NCBI GenBank assembly: GCA_022419385.1 | Contig: JAJUBI010000004.1 | Span: 3,453,286 to 3,517,285 of the forward strand | Origin: Paraconiothyrium sp. Pb-2020 | Lineage: Eukaryota > Ascomycota > Dothideomycetes > Pleosporales > Didymosphaeriaceae | Direction: 5' to 3' | Length of the DNA: 64,000 nucleotides | Part shown: positions 11,992 through 23,609 of the stretch, in pieces | Layout: every line of letters starts with the position of its first letter | Position numbering within the stretch: position 1 is the first letter of the stretch | Notes under the pieces: model-generated | The model's input: only the letters and a program-made list of their open reading frames with translations | What the model was told of the DNA's origin: nothing | Database searches by the model: none | Made by a program: the position numbers and the translations under genes

Positions 11992-12748
11992 ATGGCACCC
12001 AAGATTCTCTTCGTCCTCACCTCTCACAACAAGCTCGGCAGCACCGGCAAGCCGACTGGCTGGTATCTTCCCGGTAGGGTCCCATCTCCCCGCTCAAGCT
12101 TTGCCGATGCGAAAGACTTTCACATGCTGACCTTCCGTAGAGCTCGCTCATCCGTACCACGTCCTCTCGAAGAAGGCCGAGATCACAGTCGCATCGCCCA
12201 AAGGAGGCGAAGCCCCGCTGGACCCCGCCTCCGTCGAAGCGGCCAAAGATGATGACGTCTCCGTGAACTTCCACAAGAACGACGAAGCTGTGTGGAAAAA
12301 CACACAAAAGCTCGACAGCTTCGTGGGCAAGGCCGGCGATTTCGATGCCATCTTCTACGTCGGCGGTCACGGCCCCATGTTCGATCTCGTCGACAACCCC
12401 ACTTCGCACCAGCTCATCCGCGAGTTCTGGGAGGCCGGCAAGGTTGTGTCTGCCGTGTGCCACGGGCCAGCCGTCTTCTACGATGTTAAGCTCTCAGACG
12501 GGAGCTTGCTTGTTGCCGGCAAGGAGGTCACTGCCTTCACCAACACCGAGGAGGAGCAGGTCGGCCTGACAAAGGCCGTGCCTTTCCTCCCTGAGGATGC
12601 CCTGCAGAAGGCTTCGGGCGGCAAGTTCGTCAAGGCGGCAGAGCCTTGGGGCGAGAAGGTTGTCGTGTCCGGCAATTTGATCACTGGGCAGAATCCCGCC
12701 TCGGCCTCTGGCGTTGGAGAAGCCATCGCGAAGGCGCTGGGTGTTTAA
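11992..12748 (+). CDS. DJ-1/PfpI family protein, Hsp31-type glyoxalase III
   Basis: Two exons (11992-12073, 12141-12748) joined across a 67-nt intron give 229 aa. The fold is the class I glutamine-amidotransferase-like DJ-1 family. The triad expected for Hsp31-like glyoxalase III is visible: Glu28 in GWYLPE (a codon split by the intron), then Cys134-His135 in the nucleophile elbow AVCHGP. FYVGGHGPMFDL is a further family signature. Proteins of this type detoxify methylglyoxal to lactate without glutathione and act in stress protection; yeast Hsp31 is the closest known relative. It is probably cytosolic, as no signal peptide is seen. Length is normal and the gene looks intact. Confidence 0.92.
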
Positions 12749-13298
12749 ATTCAATGTACATAACAAATCAAAAGTGAATCATTTGTAGTGGACGTTCCAC
12801 GCAATTTGCTGTACATTGACTATGTCGGGCAGGCTCTTACCTCTAGCAATATCTACGGAAGGTGCCCTCCAACATGACATTGCGCACCGAGCAACGCGCA
12901 TAAACGAACGGCGCGACCCTAGCAACACAACTGCAGAGAAGAAACAGATGCTTGTCTGCCAGAACATACCGAGATGTTTTGTGAGGACATTTACGCTGGA
13001 AGAGGTGATTGTGAGGACATTTACGCTACAAGAGGTGATTGTCAGATTTCAATTGGTCAGATGGATAGCAACTGTGATGGAATGCAGTGTAAAGCAAGTG
13101 TAGTTGAATAGATGAAAGCATGATATGCAACAATTGTGAATATGATTGACAAATCGTACCATATATGTACAGCAGCTGTCTCGTGGCCACTGGATCGTGG
13201 TGTGAGACAGCACGGAAGATTACAGTATCACGAGTGCCGGACCGTCGTCTTGAAGATCTATCGCGGGTGCACTCAGAGGGCAACGCATAGGTGATGCC
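12749..13298. other. Convergent intergenic region, 550 bp
   Basis: Holds the 3' ends of the DJ-1-like gene (plus) and the MFS transporter gene (minus). The only structure seen is the 30-bp tandem duplication at 12981-13040. Confidence 0.5.
12981..13040. repeat. Two-copy tandem repeat, 30-bp unit
   Basis: GTGAGGACATTTACGCTGGA plus ten bases (12981-13010) is followed directly by a second copy (13011-13040) that differs at two positions. It lies in the 550-bp gap between two convergent genes. It looks like a simple recent duplication with no coding role. Confidence 0.85.
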
Positions 13299-14969
13299 TT
13301 ACCTGGAGAATCCATCGCGAATCTCTACAAACGTCATGTAGCGATCGCGCGACCACTTTCGCGTGCGCTTTCCCCAGATTGCCATAGGGAGGCTCAAACC
13401 CATGACGATGAAACCAAGCACGCCCAGCACAATAAAACAGTTCTCCATGCCGGAATCGATCCAGGGGCTGGCAATGAAGGTGAAAGCCATGGCAAGCGTG
13501 TTGTTGATGACGGCGACGCCCACCATGCCTTCGAGGACCATGTCTGGGAAAGAGTCTGCCAGGTACGACAAACTCAAGTCTCCCGCACAGCCGTACCCAA
13601 ACCCAATGAATCCCAGTCCGACATAGGGAACCGGCCAGCTCCACCCGCGGGCCGAACCGATGCCGAACAGCCACATGCCGGTGGGGAAGATCAGCGTGCA
13701 GAGAGCCATCAGGTACAGGCGAAACTCAGCTTCCATGACGCCTTTGTTGCGCTTGATCATCCACTGCATGAAGGCGTCGCTGCCGTACCCGCCGTACGCG
13801 CACCCGATCAGACTGCCGATCAGCGTAGGGAGATTCATGTTGCCGACGGCGGCAGAACCGTAGTTCCAAGGAGGACCGTACCACCAGTCCTCCTGAACCG
13901 TTAAATAGAAGGTGAGGCAGGATTGCTGAAATCCCCACTGCAGGCCGGCGTACCACACGGCAGGGAAAGTAAAAACACGCAGCGTGTGCCATAGACGATT
14001 GAGGTACTGCTTGAATCCCGTCCCACGAAGGTTTGGCGCCGGGGTAATGATGCGGATGCGCTCCAGGTACGTCTTCTTGTGCGAGATGGACGTGCGACGT
14101 GCAGATGTTGCAACTGGATACGACAAAGATTTTTCTGCATCAACCCCCTCATGTCCCTTTTCGACTGGCTGCTCCGCTTCAGTCACGAGTTGACCGCTGC
14201 TAGCAATGTAGCGATCTCGTGAGAATTCCGTCTCTTCTAGACCAAGGTAAAAGACGATAAGGCTGCCGCCGCAAATAATGGCTCCGACGTAGCCGATCCA
14301 GCGCCAACCGAGTCCTGAGGCTACGTAGGCGCCAATGAGAGGACCCAAATACGTGCCAATGGCGGTTGCAAAGGTGTATATGCCGAGCACAGTGCCAACT
14401 TGGTGCTCGAACCAAAGATCCAACAAGGACAATTGTGCGGTAGCTTCGCCGACAGACTCAGCGGCTCCGACGAACAACTGGCTCCAGACAACGCCGGCGA
14501 CGTTGTCGATGCGCGCATACCAGATGAGGCCGCCGATGTTGAAGATAAGCGAGATAAGATAGCCCAGCCTGCGCCCGTACAGGTGCACAAGCGGCGAACT
14601 CAGCAGCGCCCAGTAACCAATTCCGATGAACAGCACACCGGCACCCGTGTTGAAAACATCGTAGCTGATGCCGTACTCTTCATTGACGCCGTCGGACCCG
14701 GAGCCAGCGTTGTTCGAAGTGGCGGCCGTCAACCCGACCATGTACAGGACGAGAAGCGAATGCCATATCTTGCGCCACAATCCCCAGTGGAGGGGGTCGT
14801 TGGGCGAGTCCGTGGGTTGCGGAACCAGAACAATGCCGCCGCCAGTCTTCTGTAGCGACGAGTCGCTGGTCAGGGAGTTGCCGTCCTCGTCGTACAGGCG
14901 TCGCGTGCCTGGGATCACTTCCTCGTGGCCATGCGCATTGCTGCGGCTACGCATGCGTGTGGCCGACAT
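13299..14969 (-). CDS. MFS transporter, DHA1 type (HOL1-like)
   Basis: Single-exon 556-aa major facilitator with about 12 membrane helices. The N-terminal cytosolic part ends in SPNDPLHWGLWRK, the NDP-L-W motif found just before helix 1 in fungal DHA1 drug/polyamine transporters. LVHLYGRRLGYL in loop 2-3 corresponds to the MFS signature. A long central loop (about residues 265-300) separates the two six-helix halves. Related yeast proteins (HOL1 and TPO families) export or import cations, polyamines or drugs. The substrate cannot be read from the sequence. The start is the ATG at 14969, and the two helical halves suggest a full-length protein. Confidence 0.88.
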   Translation of the reverse strand: MSATRMRSRSNAHGHEEVIPGTRRLYDEDGNSLTSDSSLQKTGGGIVLVPQPTDSPNDPLHWGLWRKIWHSLLVLYMVGLTAATSNNAGSGSDGVNEEYGISYDVFNTGAGVLFIGIGYWALLSSPLVHLYGRRLGYLISLIFNIGGLIWYARIDNVAGVVWSQLFVGAAESVGEATAQLSLLDLWFEHQVGTVLGIYTFATAIGTYLGPLIGAYVASGLGWRWIGYVGAIICGGSLIVFYLGLEETEFSRDRYIASSGQLVTEAEQPVEKGHEGVDAEKSLSYPVATSARRTSISHKKTYLERIRIITPAPNLRGTGFKQYLNRLWHTLRVFTFPAVWYAGLQWGFQQSCLTFYLTVQEDWWYGPPWNYGSAAVGNMNLPTLIGSLIGCAYGGYGSDAFMQWMIKRNKGVMEAEFRLYLMALCTLIFPTGMWLFGIGSARGWSWPVPYVGLGFIGFGYGCAGDLSLSYLADSFPDMVLEGMVGVAVINNTLAMAFTFIASPWIDSGMENCFIVLGVLGFIVMGLSLPMAIWGKRTRKWSRDRYMTFVEIRDGFSR

Positions 14970-15492
14970 TGCGGGATAAGGATGGGGATTGCGAGCGCCG
15001 CCAGGTGCGGGCTCAGTAACACGAAACCGTCCTGGCCTGACGCTCCAGCGTCCGGGAGTGTTAGCAGGGAAGCATGTCGCGTGCGCGGAGAGATGGGTGG
15101 GAGGAGTGCAGATTTTAATGTTTTTAGGTGCGCCTTATCTTCGGGAGTGACGCAGCGGCACCGCGGACCCGGCTCGTTCAAGCCCAACTGGCGCGAAACG
15201 AATGAGACATGCTGGGATGTAACCCGGTAGACTGCTGTCTGACCCCTGCACGAGCGGGTGCACAGATTGTGATATGATAAAAAAAAATGTGATTCATTAC
15301 GGATCAAGTCCGCCAGCCCGTGGACTCTAAAAAGTCCAGGCATGGTAGGTGGTATCAGCCATGATGCGCATGCTAACGCCTTGCTCAATGCGGGGAATTA
15401 CAACCCAACTCCGACCATGCAATATCCACAGTAGCTCCTCGCATGTACTCGTACTTGGTCCTTTGTCACCTCGCATTGATGCGAGTGGCTGG
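14970..15492. other. MFS promoter region, 523 bp
   Basis: Upstream of the MFS transporter and downstream of the coiled-coil protein gene, both on the minus strand. A short A-tract (around 15274) is present. Nothing else is recognised. Confidence 0.45.
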
Positions 15493-16754
15493 TCATCTCT
15501 TCCTGCTTGTTCTCCTGTCCATTCCGTTAATGGAGCCGTTGCTGGCCCCATTAGTGCCGGCCAGTATCTCAGCGCGCAGCTTCGTAGACTCTTCTTCGGC
15601 CTGTTGGAGCCGCGCTTTCAAACTTGACACTTCGCGATCCAGTTCCTCGGAGCGAGACTCGGCATGCGCAACCCTCGCTTTGGTGTCATGGAGCTCCTTT
15701 CTGATTTCCACCTGCTTATTGTCCGTCTCCTCGAATAATGACTTGAGAGTGCGATATTGCTCGTGAAGATGGATGATGCGGGAGCCAAGCGCTCGATTGA
15801 TGCGCTCTGCATCATTAAGGGTGGGTGTCCTAGGACTAGGAGGATTTGAGCCAGACTTGATGAGGTGGTGCGGCATAGTCAATGGGGCAACCTGTTCGCT
15901 TAGAGTGCGACGGTGTTTGGTCGGTCGTACCAGGGGATTCTCTTCGCGCTGGCGTTTGACTGGGGAAGTGTCGGTTGCGGAGCGCTTCATAAACGGTAAC
16001 CGGAATTCTTCGGCGGCTGGGCTTCGAAAGCTGGCAGCTGAAAGAGTCAGTACTTGGACGATGCGAATCGCAGCCCTCGGGCCCACTTACAAGTGGTCAA
16101 TGACCTCTTGGGTCTCACTGGTATCGTTTCCTTTTCTTCCTCCTTGATATTCGCACCCGACGAACGCCGTGTGTAAAGTTCTCCAGGCGGGCTGCCGTCG
16201 TTTCCCACCCACATGCATGCGTGTCGAAAGTTTCTGGTGAACTTGCCAGGATCGCCGTCAGGTCGCGTAAGTTCTGGCACAAGCCCAGCGTCGAGGAAGA
16301 ACCATTCAATGAGTGCAGTCACTCTGTGGCCTGCCCTATGGTCTCCTTGCCCGTCGCCGACATCGCAGAAAGGTGAATCAAAGTCTACAGCGCTCGTGGA
16401 ATTGACGTCTTCGAGTGAACGCGACCCGTCGTCGCTTTCCTTTATGCGGTAGAACCTAACCTCGGCGGGGTCAGCATGGACGTGGGCTGCGACTCGATCT
16501 GTCGGTCGCTCGTCACCATAGCCGGGCGCATACCAGCCCACGACCAGCAGGCGTTTGTGTTTCGAGCGTGAAAGAGAGCGGTATACGGCGCGGTCGGCGC
16601 CAATACTCCGAGCGTCGTTGACGTCGAAGTCGAGCCACTTGGAGTCGGGCACAGCGCCAGCGAGCTTTTCAAATGGTTCTGCGAAGCTGGCACGAGCAAT
16701 CGCGCGCACGGTTTTGGCCGTCAAAGGGATCTTGGTGTCACTGCTGAGGTCCAT
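15493..16754 (-). CDS. Uncharacterised protein with C-terminal coiled coil, 402 aa
   Basis: Two exons (16754-16091, 16037-15493) with a 53-nt intron (GTAAGT donor, TTTCAG acceptor). The start is the ATG at 16754 (MDLSSDTKIPLTAKTVRAIA). The first two thirds form a globular-looking part without a domain I can name. This is followed by a basic, Ser/Pro-rich linker with nuclear-localisation-like runs (KRQREE, KHRR). The last 120 residues are a predicted coiled coil starting near DAERINRALGSRIIHLHEQY, with heptads rich in Glu, Arg and Leu. The basic linker suggests a nuclear protein, but this is inference and the function is unknown. Confidence 0.75.
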
Positions 16755-17696
16755 GTTGGGGTATGGGGCGTCCAATCAATGCTGGAGTGTTGCGCAACAG
16801 GAACGAGGGACGAGCGCGATGCGCAGGACATTCCATGGTCGGAACGCAAAGCCCGAGCAGCACGCAGAACGAGAGAAGCCAGTGGCAACGAGAAGGAGGG
16901 TGAGATGCTGAGATGCGGGCAAGACTAGGTAAGAGCGGTGACGAGACGCAGCCAAAGAAGCGAACAAAGCGGAGCGGGGCGTTCGGCTGGAAGTGGCAGG
17001 TCAAGAGCCGCGGCATGCGAATATGGCGACGCCATGACCCTGCCATGGTCGAAGTGTGGAGAGCGGGCAGACCTCGGAAACACTGAAGCAGTAATTCACA
17101 AGGCAGGCTAGCCGGGTCGCTGCGAACGGGGAAGGTTGCGCACTCACGCTCTAACCTTAGCACCCGATGGAGCTTTACTCGAAACGCGCATCGAGAAGAC
17201 GGAACGCCGAGCAGTCGCTTCGAAGCCTTATCGATAGCATCTCTGGGAGAACTCCAGGAAGCTTGGAGGCATCGTCGAGAAACAACCCGCTAACAGTCAT
17301 CTGGTCACTGCCCCCCCTGTTCGTTGCATCCATCATGCCAGCCTCTCCGCAGTCGCACCCCGCACCGCCGCAACGTTGCAGCCGGCACTCGTGCTAATGA
17401 GTAAGCTATCGCTGCTGGCCAGGTTGATCAATCCCTCGATACGTCGGCTGATATGACCGTTGAGCTCGTGGCCGTGCCCATTGGTGGGATGCAGATAGAC
17501 CGCACCGTTGTTGAGCCTCTTTGCCGTGGATAGCCACGACCATATCGTCTCCTTCCCTATGAGTGCGACGCTTGATTGCTACTTTGCCCATCACCAACTC
17601 CCAGTATCAAATCTATCCGACGGGGGGGAGTACGATGCAGCCGTATAAAGAGATATCGTCCTCCTGGCGGCATCCTCGCACTGCACCAGCTCTGCA
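16755..17696. other. Divergent promoter region, 942 bp
   Basis: Shared upstream region of the coiled-coil protein (minus) and the GH127 gene (plus). It contains a TATA-like element at 17644. No convincing gene lies inside. Confidence 0.5.
17644..17650 (+). promoter_or_regulatory. TATA box of the GH127 gene
   Basis: TATAAAG lies 53 nt upstream of the GH127 ATG at 17697, a plausible core promoter position. Confidence 0.5.
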
Positions 17697-20145
17697 ATGG
17701 CCCGGATAAATAACCTAGTCAACCCGCGGCGGGTGCTCACGACCCTAGGAATCGCTGTCGCTGCCATCGCAACCACCGTCTCGGCCGATGTTGCCGAAGA
17801 TCATGGCCCAGGAGGCACTGCGCCTGTTCGCCCCTTCCGTCTCGACCAGGTACAGCTCGGCACCGGCTTGCTCCAGGAGAAACGTGACAGAATCAAGGAA
17901 TTCGTACAAGCATACGATGAGCGCCGCTTCCTGATCCTGTTCAACAACCAAGCCGGCCGCCCAAACCCTGATGGTATTGAGGTTCCTGGCGGCTGGGAAG
18001 ACGGCGGGCTCCTCAGCGGACACTGGACTGGCCATTACTTGACAGCGCTCTCCCAAGCCTACGCCGATCAAGGCGAAGATGTTTTCAAGACCAAGTTAGA
18101 CTGGATGGTGAAGGAGATAGCTGCGTGTCAGGATGCCATCACCGCACGTATGCACCAAAGCAATAACACCGAGCAAACAAACACAACCGCCCCTGCCCCC
18201 GATTGGATTCCAACGCACCCTGGTTATGTCGGGGCCCTACCTGAGGATACAGTGCTGCGGCTCGGCCCTCCACGCTGGGCTGTCTACGGGAGCGACCTGT
18301 CGAAGAACACTTGGGCGCCGTGGTAAGCTGTGCATGTGCATGCCGTACCAATTGCCATGTTGTTGAATTGTGCTGACTTCGTGCCACTCGTCTAGGTATA
18401 CACAGCACAAGATTATACGAGGTCTACTAGATGCATACTACAACACCAATAATACACAGGCACTCGACGTCGTGGTGAAGATGGCCAACTGGGCGTATCT
18501 AGCACTCACCATCGGAGATAAGAGGCAGCCCGATTATACTGGCAATCTGACTAGGTCGGACCTCAACTACATGTGGGATCTGTACATTGCTGGCGAGTTT
18601 GGTGGCGCCAACGAGGTGTTCCCAGAGATCTATCAACTGACTGGCGACGAGCGGCACTTGTACACTGCCAAAGCATTTGACAACCGAGAATCACTGTTTG
18701 GCGCAGCCGTTCAAGACAACGACATACTTGTAGTCCCGGCTGACAAGATTCCTGGACGACGCCGCGCCCAACGGCTGCACGCCAACACGCACGTCCCTCA
18801 GTTCATTGGCTATATGAGCGTATTCGAGCACGGCGGCGGGCAAGAGTACTTCGACGCCGCAAAGAACTTCTACGGCTGGGTGCATCCGCATCGCCACTTC
18901 GCCCATGGCGGTACGGGAGGCAATTATCCAGGCGCTAACCCCAACCCCGAACTGTTCCAGAACAGAGACAATATTGCCAACGCCATTGCTGACAACGGCG
19001 CCGAGACGTGCACCACATACAACTTGCTCAAGTTGGCTCGCTACTTATTCCTGCACGAGCACAACGCCACATATATGGACAATTACGAGCGCGGCTTGTT
19101 CAACATGATCACCGGCTCACGTGCAGACGAAAGCAGTACCGAGAGCCCAATGCTTACCTACTTCCAGCCGCTAACCCCAGGTTCAAGCCGCGAGTACGAA
19201 AACACGGGCACTTGCTGCGGAGGCACGGGTATGGAAAGCCACACCAAGTACCAGGAAACTGTGTACCTACGTTCGGCCGATGGATCCACGCTCTGGGTCA
19301 ATCTTTACATTCCCTCCACCTTGACGTGGGCAGATAAGGGATTCGTAGTCAAGCAAGAGACAAGGTTCCCGCGCAGTGATACCGTCAAGCTTACCGTCTC
19401 CGGTGATGGGCCATTGGACATTAAGCTGCGCGTACCAGCCTGGATTCAGAAAGGCTTCCAAGTCAGAGTCAACAATGCGGTCTCGGATGCCAACGCCACA
19501 CCAGGGTCATATCTCACCCTTAGCCGTACTTGGGCCACCGGTGATGTCGTTGAGATCACCATGCCCTTCACGTTACGCATCGAACGCGCTATCGACCGCC
19601 CAGACACCCAGGCCCTGCTATGGGGACCCATGCTCCTCCAGACTATAGGCACACCTCCGAGCGGTCAAACATATCATCAGCTCTCGCTGTACCGCCATCT
19701 CAAGCTCGATGGCGACTACGCGCGGGCAACCGCCGTAAAGACTTCACCGGCTGGGGATTCTATCTTTAGCTTCGCTGGTAGCAATGGCAACTTGACCGCA
19801 CGCCCATACTACATTGGCGACACCCAAGCCGCGTCTGCTTATTTCCGTCGCGTAGAGCCCACCGTTGTATTTGGGTCTGTCGACACCAAGATCGCCAACC
19901 GCAAGCGCAATGACGGTTTGCCGCGGTATGATGTTCCTGTTGCGAACATCACATCGCCTGGGAATGATGGGCCAACGTTCCTGGACATCGTTTGGGATTC
20001 TGCACCGTTCAAGACACACGACACGTTTGTGGGAACGGTCCAAAGTGTTGTGAAGGGATTCGTGGCGAAGGGTGTGTATACTCAGGCTGAGGCACAGAGC
20101 ATCGTGGAGGCTGCGAAGGATGCGAAGTCGCAGCTGGAGGCATGA
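17697..20145 (+). CDS. GH127 beta-L-arabinofuranosidase, secreted
   Basis: Glycoside hydrolase family 127 (formerly DUF1680), releasing L-arabinofuranose from arabinan- or extensin-type glycans. Two exons (17697-18322, 18396-20145) with a 73-nt intron give 791 aa. The N-terminus has a likely signal peptide (VLTTLGIAVAAIATTVSA). Metal and catalytic residues expected from the bacterial HypBA1 enzyme are visible: the Glu412-x-Cys414 pair in ETCTTYNLLKL and the adjacent Cys482-Cys483 in GTCCGGTGMESH, where the first Cys would be the nucleophile. The barrel motif HANTHVPQFIG and the C-terminal beta region (LWGPMLLQ) are also present. The next genes downstream also encode secreted wall-active proteins. 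Length is within the family range. Confidence 0.92.
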
Positions 20146-20741
20146 GCGAGGTTTCTACGCCGTCTGGCTCAATTATTATAGCTACGGTTATAGGGCTTCT
20201 GATCATGATAGAATAGCCATTGTGCAATCCTTGAACTGCATATTGTTGGGCACAATCGGCCAAACTGTAGTTCATTTCGGCCTCGGTCCTAGATCTTCCG
20301 TTTTATGAACAGGGGCAATCCATGGCGCTAAGTGCTCCGCACCAGACCGTAACAAGTAATATATGGGCCCTACGCTCACAACATGCGGTTTAGCTGCTGT
20401 TAATCCCAAACGGCTGTCATCGCTTCGACAGCCATGTCATAACGGAGCGGGCGCACGCGAATTTCTCGAAACGCCCAGCAGCGGTTATAGCATGAGCGGC
20501 ACTCGACCTGGGCTCGCGCTAGCACCCTGAAACAATTGCATTGTTGTTTCGTTTCCGGGATATTGGTCCCGCATGGGTGCCCCGTAAGTAACGAGATGGA
20601 GGCGGATACTCATGTATGTACCCAGGCATCGCCGCGATCCTGTCGTCTTTCCTCCATCCCACTTACCAGAGTCTTTCGTTCGTTCCTCATTCTTTCTTGC
20701 CATCACATTCGTTACAGCTGGTTCCTGTCATTCCTTTCACC
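20146..20741. other. GH131 promoter region, 596 bp
   Basis: Between two plus-strand genes. It contains a pyrimidine-rich stretch (about 20650-20740) leading into the GH131 ATG, typical of fungal promoters. No gene is seen. Confidence 0.5.
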
Positions 20742-21983
20742 ATGTTTGCCAAAGCCGCCTTCTTCAACGCGCTGGTTAGCGCTGTATCCGCTGGTACGTC
20801 GACTGAATGAACGTGTAATGTCACCAATGCTGACCTTGGTACAGAGATTCTCTGGGATGGACGCTTCAACGATCTGACATCGAGTGCTGATCTCGAGAAG
20901 TGGTCTTGGTCCAACCAGGTTGGCCCTTACCAGTGTAGGTACCTATAGTCGGGTCATAGTAAAGGTCTAACAACTATAAAAGACTACATCCACGGGTCCG
21001 GAGCAATTACCGACTACGTGAACCTCGACAGCACCTTCAAGAACCCCGCCGATACGGGTTCAAAGCAGGGTGTCAAGATCACCATCGATGAGACAGCCAA
21101 GTGGAACGGACAGACCATGCTCAGAACGGAATTAATTCCTCAAGCGAAAGCCGATTCGATTAACAAGGGCAAGGTCTACTACCACTTCTCTATCAAGACT
21201 GCTGCCGAGAATGCCCCGACCGCAACCAACGAGCACCAGATCGCTTTCTTCGAGAGTCACTTCACGGAATTGAAGTATGGCGCAAACGGTGGCAGCAGCA
21301 CCAATCTGCAGTGGCACGTTGGCGGCGTGTCCAAGTGGGATGTTGAACTCGTCGCAGACGAATGGCACAACATTGCCTACGAGATCGACTTCGATGCTGG
21401 CTCGGTGTCGTTCTATCACTCGACTGGCAGCGAAGCGCTTACCAAGACCGCTGGTCCATTCGATGCGAGCACCTCGTCCAACGGTGCTGACTGGCATCTT
21501 GGTGTTCTGCTTTTGCCCGGTAGCAACGATGCTGATGGTGCCGAGGACTGGTTCTTCAGCGGAGTGTACGTCGAGAGTGGAGAGCTTACTACCTCGGTCG
21601 CAAGCCCTGGAGGATCGAGTGACGATAGCTCTTCGGCACCTGCTTCTAGCGCTGCTCCCGCCTCCAGTGCTGCACCTGCTTCCAGTGCTCCTATATCCAG
21701 CGCGGTTGCTGTGTCTAGCGCAGCTCCTGTTTCAACCGCCGCTGCCAGCTCTTCCGCTGTCGCTGCCTCTTCTACTGTAGTCGCAGATGTTCAGACCCCA
21801 GCTGCTTCGTCTGCCGTCGCTTCCTCCGCTGCTGCTCCTACTACCCTCGCAACCGTAGTTGCGTCACCGACATCGGCGGCTCCCAGCGCCTCATCTCCCT
21901 CCTCATCCAGCGCTGCTCTTCCCGATGAGTTCACCATCCAGGAGTTTGTTGCATGGCTCAAGGCTGAGACCGGGTCTAACTAA
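20742..21983 (+). CDS. GH131 beta-glucanase with Ser/Ala-rich C-terminal tail
   Basis: Three exons (20742-20793, 20845-20934, 20983-21983), introns of 51 and 48 nt, 380 aa. A short signal peptide (MFAKAAFFNALVSAVSA) precedes a GH131 catalytic domain (about residues 18-255). Motifs include ILWDGRFNDLTSSADLEKWS, YVNLDSTFKNPADTGSKQG, KWNGQTMLRTELIPQ and LQWHVGGVSKWDVEL. GH131 enzymes are fungal broad-specificity exo/endo beta-1,3;1,6/1,4-glucanases that act outside the cell. After the domain comes a low-complexity linker of about 100 residues rich in Ser, Ala, Pro and Val, likely O-mannosylated. The protein ends in a short amphipathic segment, EFTIQEFVAWLKAE. I see no cellulose-binding CBM1 and no GPI signal. 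Confidence 0.88.
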
Positions 21984-22691
21984 GCAGGCCTGACTAGGCC
22001 AACATTCTGTTCTTGTAGATACACTTTGCCTTATTTCGTACTGTACACTTGCTGTACATTTATCGTCCAAAAATTTGTTACCCTTCCATGTCCGGAAAAT
22101 TGTCTAAGTGATCTATGCTTATTGATGGAGTCTTTGCCGTGCATGCGGTCAAATGAGTCTTGCTCAACTTCCATTTGGTTGTTCAAAACCAAATACGGAG
22201 TCAGAAGTCAGCCTGCGTCCAGTCGTTATTCGGGTTCGCGCGAACCAGGCCCTACTCAACTACAACAGCGCACATTACCATGCATAATCACCCACATCGC
22301 GAAAACGGCATGATTTTGAATGTTCCACCTATTGCTCCGCTAGATGAATGTTCCAACGTAGATATGAAACCCGACGTGTGCGCTATACACGGATACTATG
22401 GGGCGCTCGATTATTGGTGGGAACCCACCCTCCTCCACTGCGGGTCCGCGGTTGTTACAATTGTTTCATGCGCGAAAACATGCCCACCACTTTCGTTAGA
22501 TTCCCTGACTCTCGAAATTGGCCGATGGAGCAGCGAACAATACTAACAGTGGTTCGTGCCAAGTTATATAAATGTGATTCAATGCGCTGATTGCTAACCA
22601 TCGCGTGCATTGTATACTCATCCGTCGTTCGTTTCCATTCGCTTCTAAGTCTATCTATCCTTCCATCGTAATATCTGTTGACAGATTAAAC
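21984..22691. other. Promoter region of the secreted protein gene, 708 bp
   Basis: Between two plus-strand genes. A TATA-like TATATAAA lies at 22565. The short open frames here have no recognisable content. Confidence 0.5.
22565..22572 (+). promoter_or_regulatory. TATA box upstream of the secreted unknown protein
   Basis: TATATAAA lies about 120 nt upstream of the ATG at 22692, compatible with a fungal core promoter. Confidence 0.45.
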
Positions 22692-23515
22692 ATGCGCTTC
22701 ATTTCTATCCTCCCGGCTTTGGCGCTGGCTCTCGGCGCGGCCGCAGATGAGGAATGGCACTTTGGTGATGTAGAGTTGAAATGTTCTATCTGATGGCAGA
22801 TGTAATGTGCTAATCTATGTAGGTGGTTTACATGGGCCCCCCAACCAGCGCTTCAAATTACATCAAGAAGGTCACCTACTCTGTAACCGCGCCCCCGGTG
22901 CCTACAGACTTCTCCCAAAGCGATTGCTGGGCCAGCATCTGGATTGGTATCTCAGCCTCGCAGAGTGACAACAACGTCCCGCTCATGCAGCCTTTGTTCA
23001 ACTGGGCTCCAGATAATGCGGCTCAAGGGTGTCCAGCTGCGAATAATGCGTGGTGTGTAGCGGCGTCGACCTTGCTGCCCACCGGCCAGACGGACGAGCC
23101 TTACGTTGCGGTTGCCAATAATCAACAAGTAGATTTCGAGATCAACACGGTCTCGTCTGGCACTGTATCGCAGAAGGTGTCCATCGGCGGCAATGTTATC
23201 TCGTCCATCACAAATAAGAACATCGGCGAAAACCCAATCTACTTGATCGCCGCAGACGAGTGCTACACTGGCAAGTGCGGTACGCTTGCTTCGTACAGTA
23301 AGTCACCATCTCTTCTTCCAACAGCTTTCGGCGCGATCGTAGTTGCTGACATGTAAATAGCCTGGCAGAACGTCGTTGTCACCCTTGCCACGGCAGACAA
23401 GAACTTTGGTGCCACCCTGAGCCTGGATGGCGCGTCTTCGAAGGGATTTACAACGTCAGACAACGGAATTACCTGGAAGGGCGCTATCACCTTCAACAAG
23501 GACGTGTTCGCGTAG
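22692..23515 (+). CDS. Secreted protein of unknown function, 235 aa
   Basis: Three exons (22692-22769, 22823-23297, 23361-23515) with introns of 53 and 63 nt. The signal peptide is MRFISILPALALALGAAADE. The mature part is about 215 residues, has no membrane segment and contains five cysteines. It appears beta-rich, with motifs SDCWASIWIGIS, QPLFNWAPDN, QQVDFEINTVSSG and TWQNVVVTLAT. The pattern Trp-x-Gly-Ile followed later by an alternating Trp-Gln-Asn strand recalls jelly-roll folds such as G1 peptidases or lectin/glucanase folds. This is only a visual impression, and I see no catalytic pair that proves it. It sits between a glucanase and a cutinase, which suggests a role at the plant surface, possibly an effector or a carbohydrate-active protein. 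Confidence 0.82.
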
Positions 23516-23609
23516 ATGACCTATGGAGAAAGAGGTCTCATTCTTGTATATATTACACTTTGTTACATTCTATGAAGATGATTGAAGGGAAAAAAGGGCC
23601 ACAGCGCCT

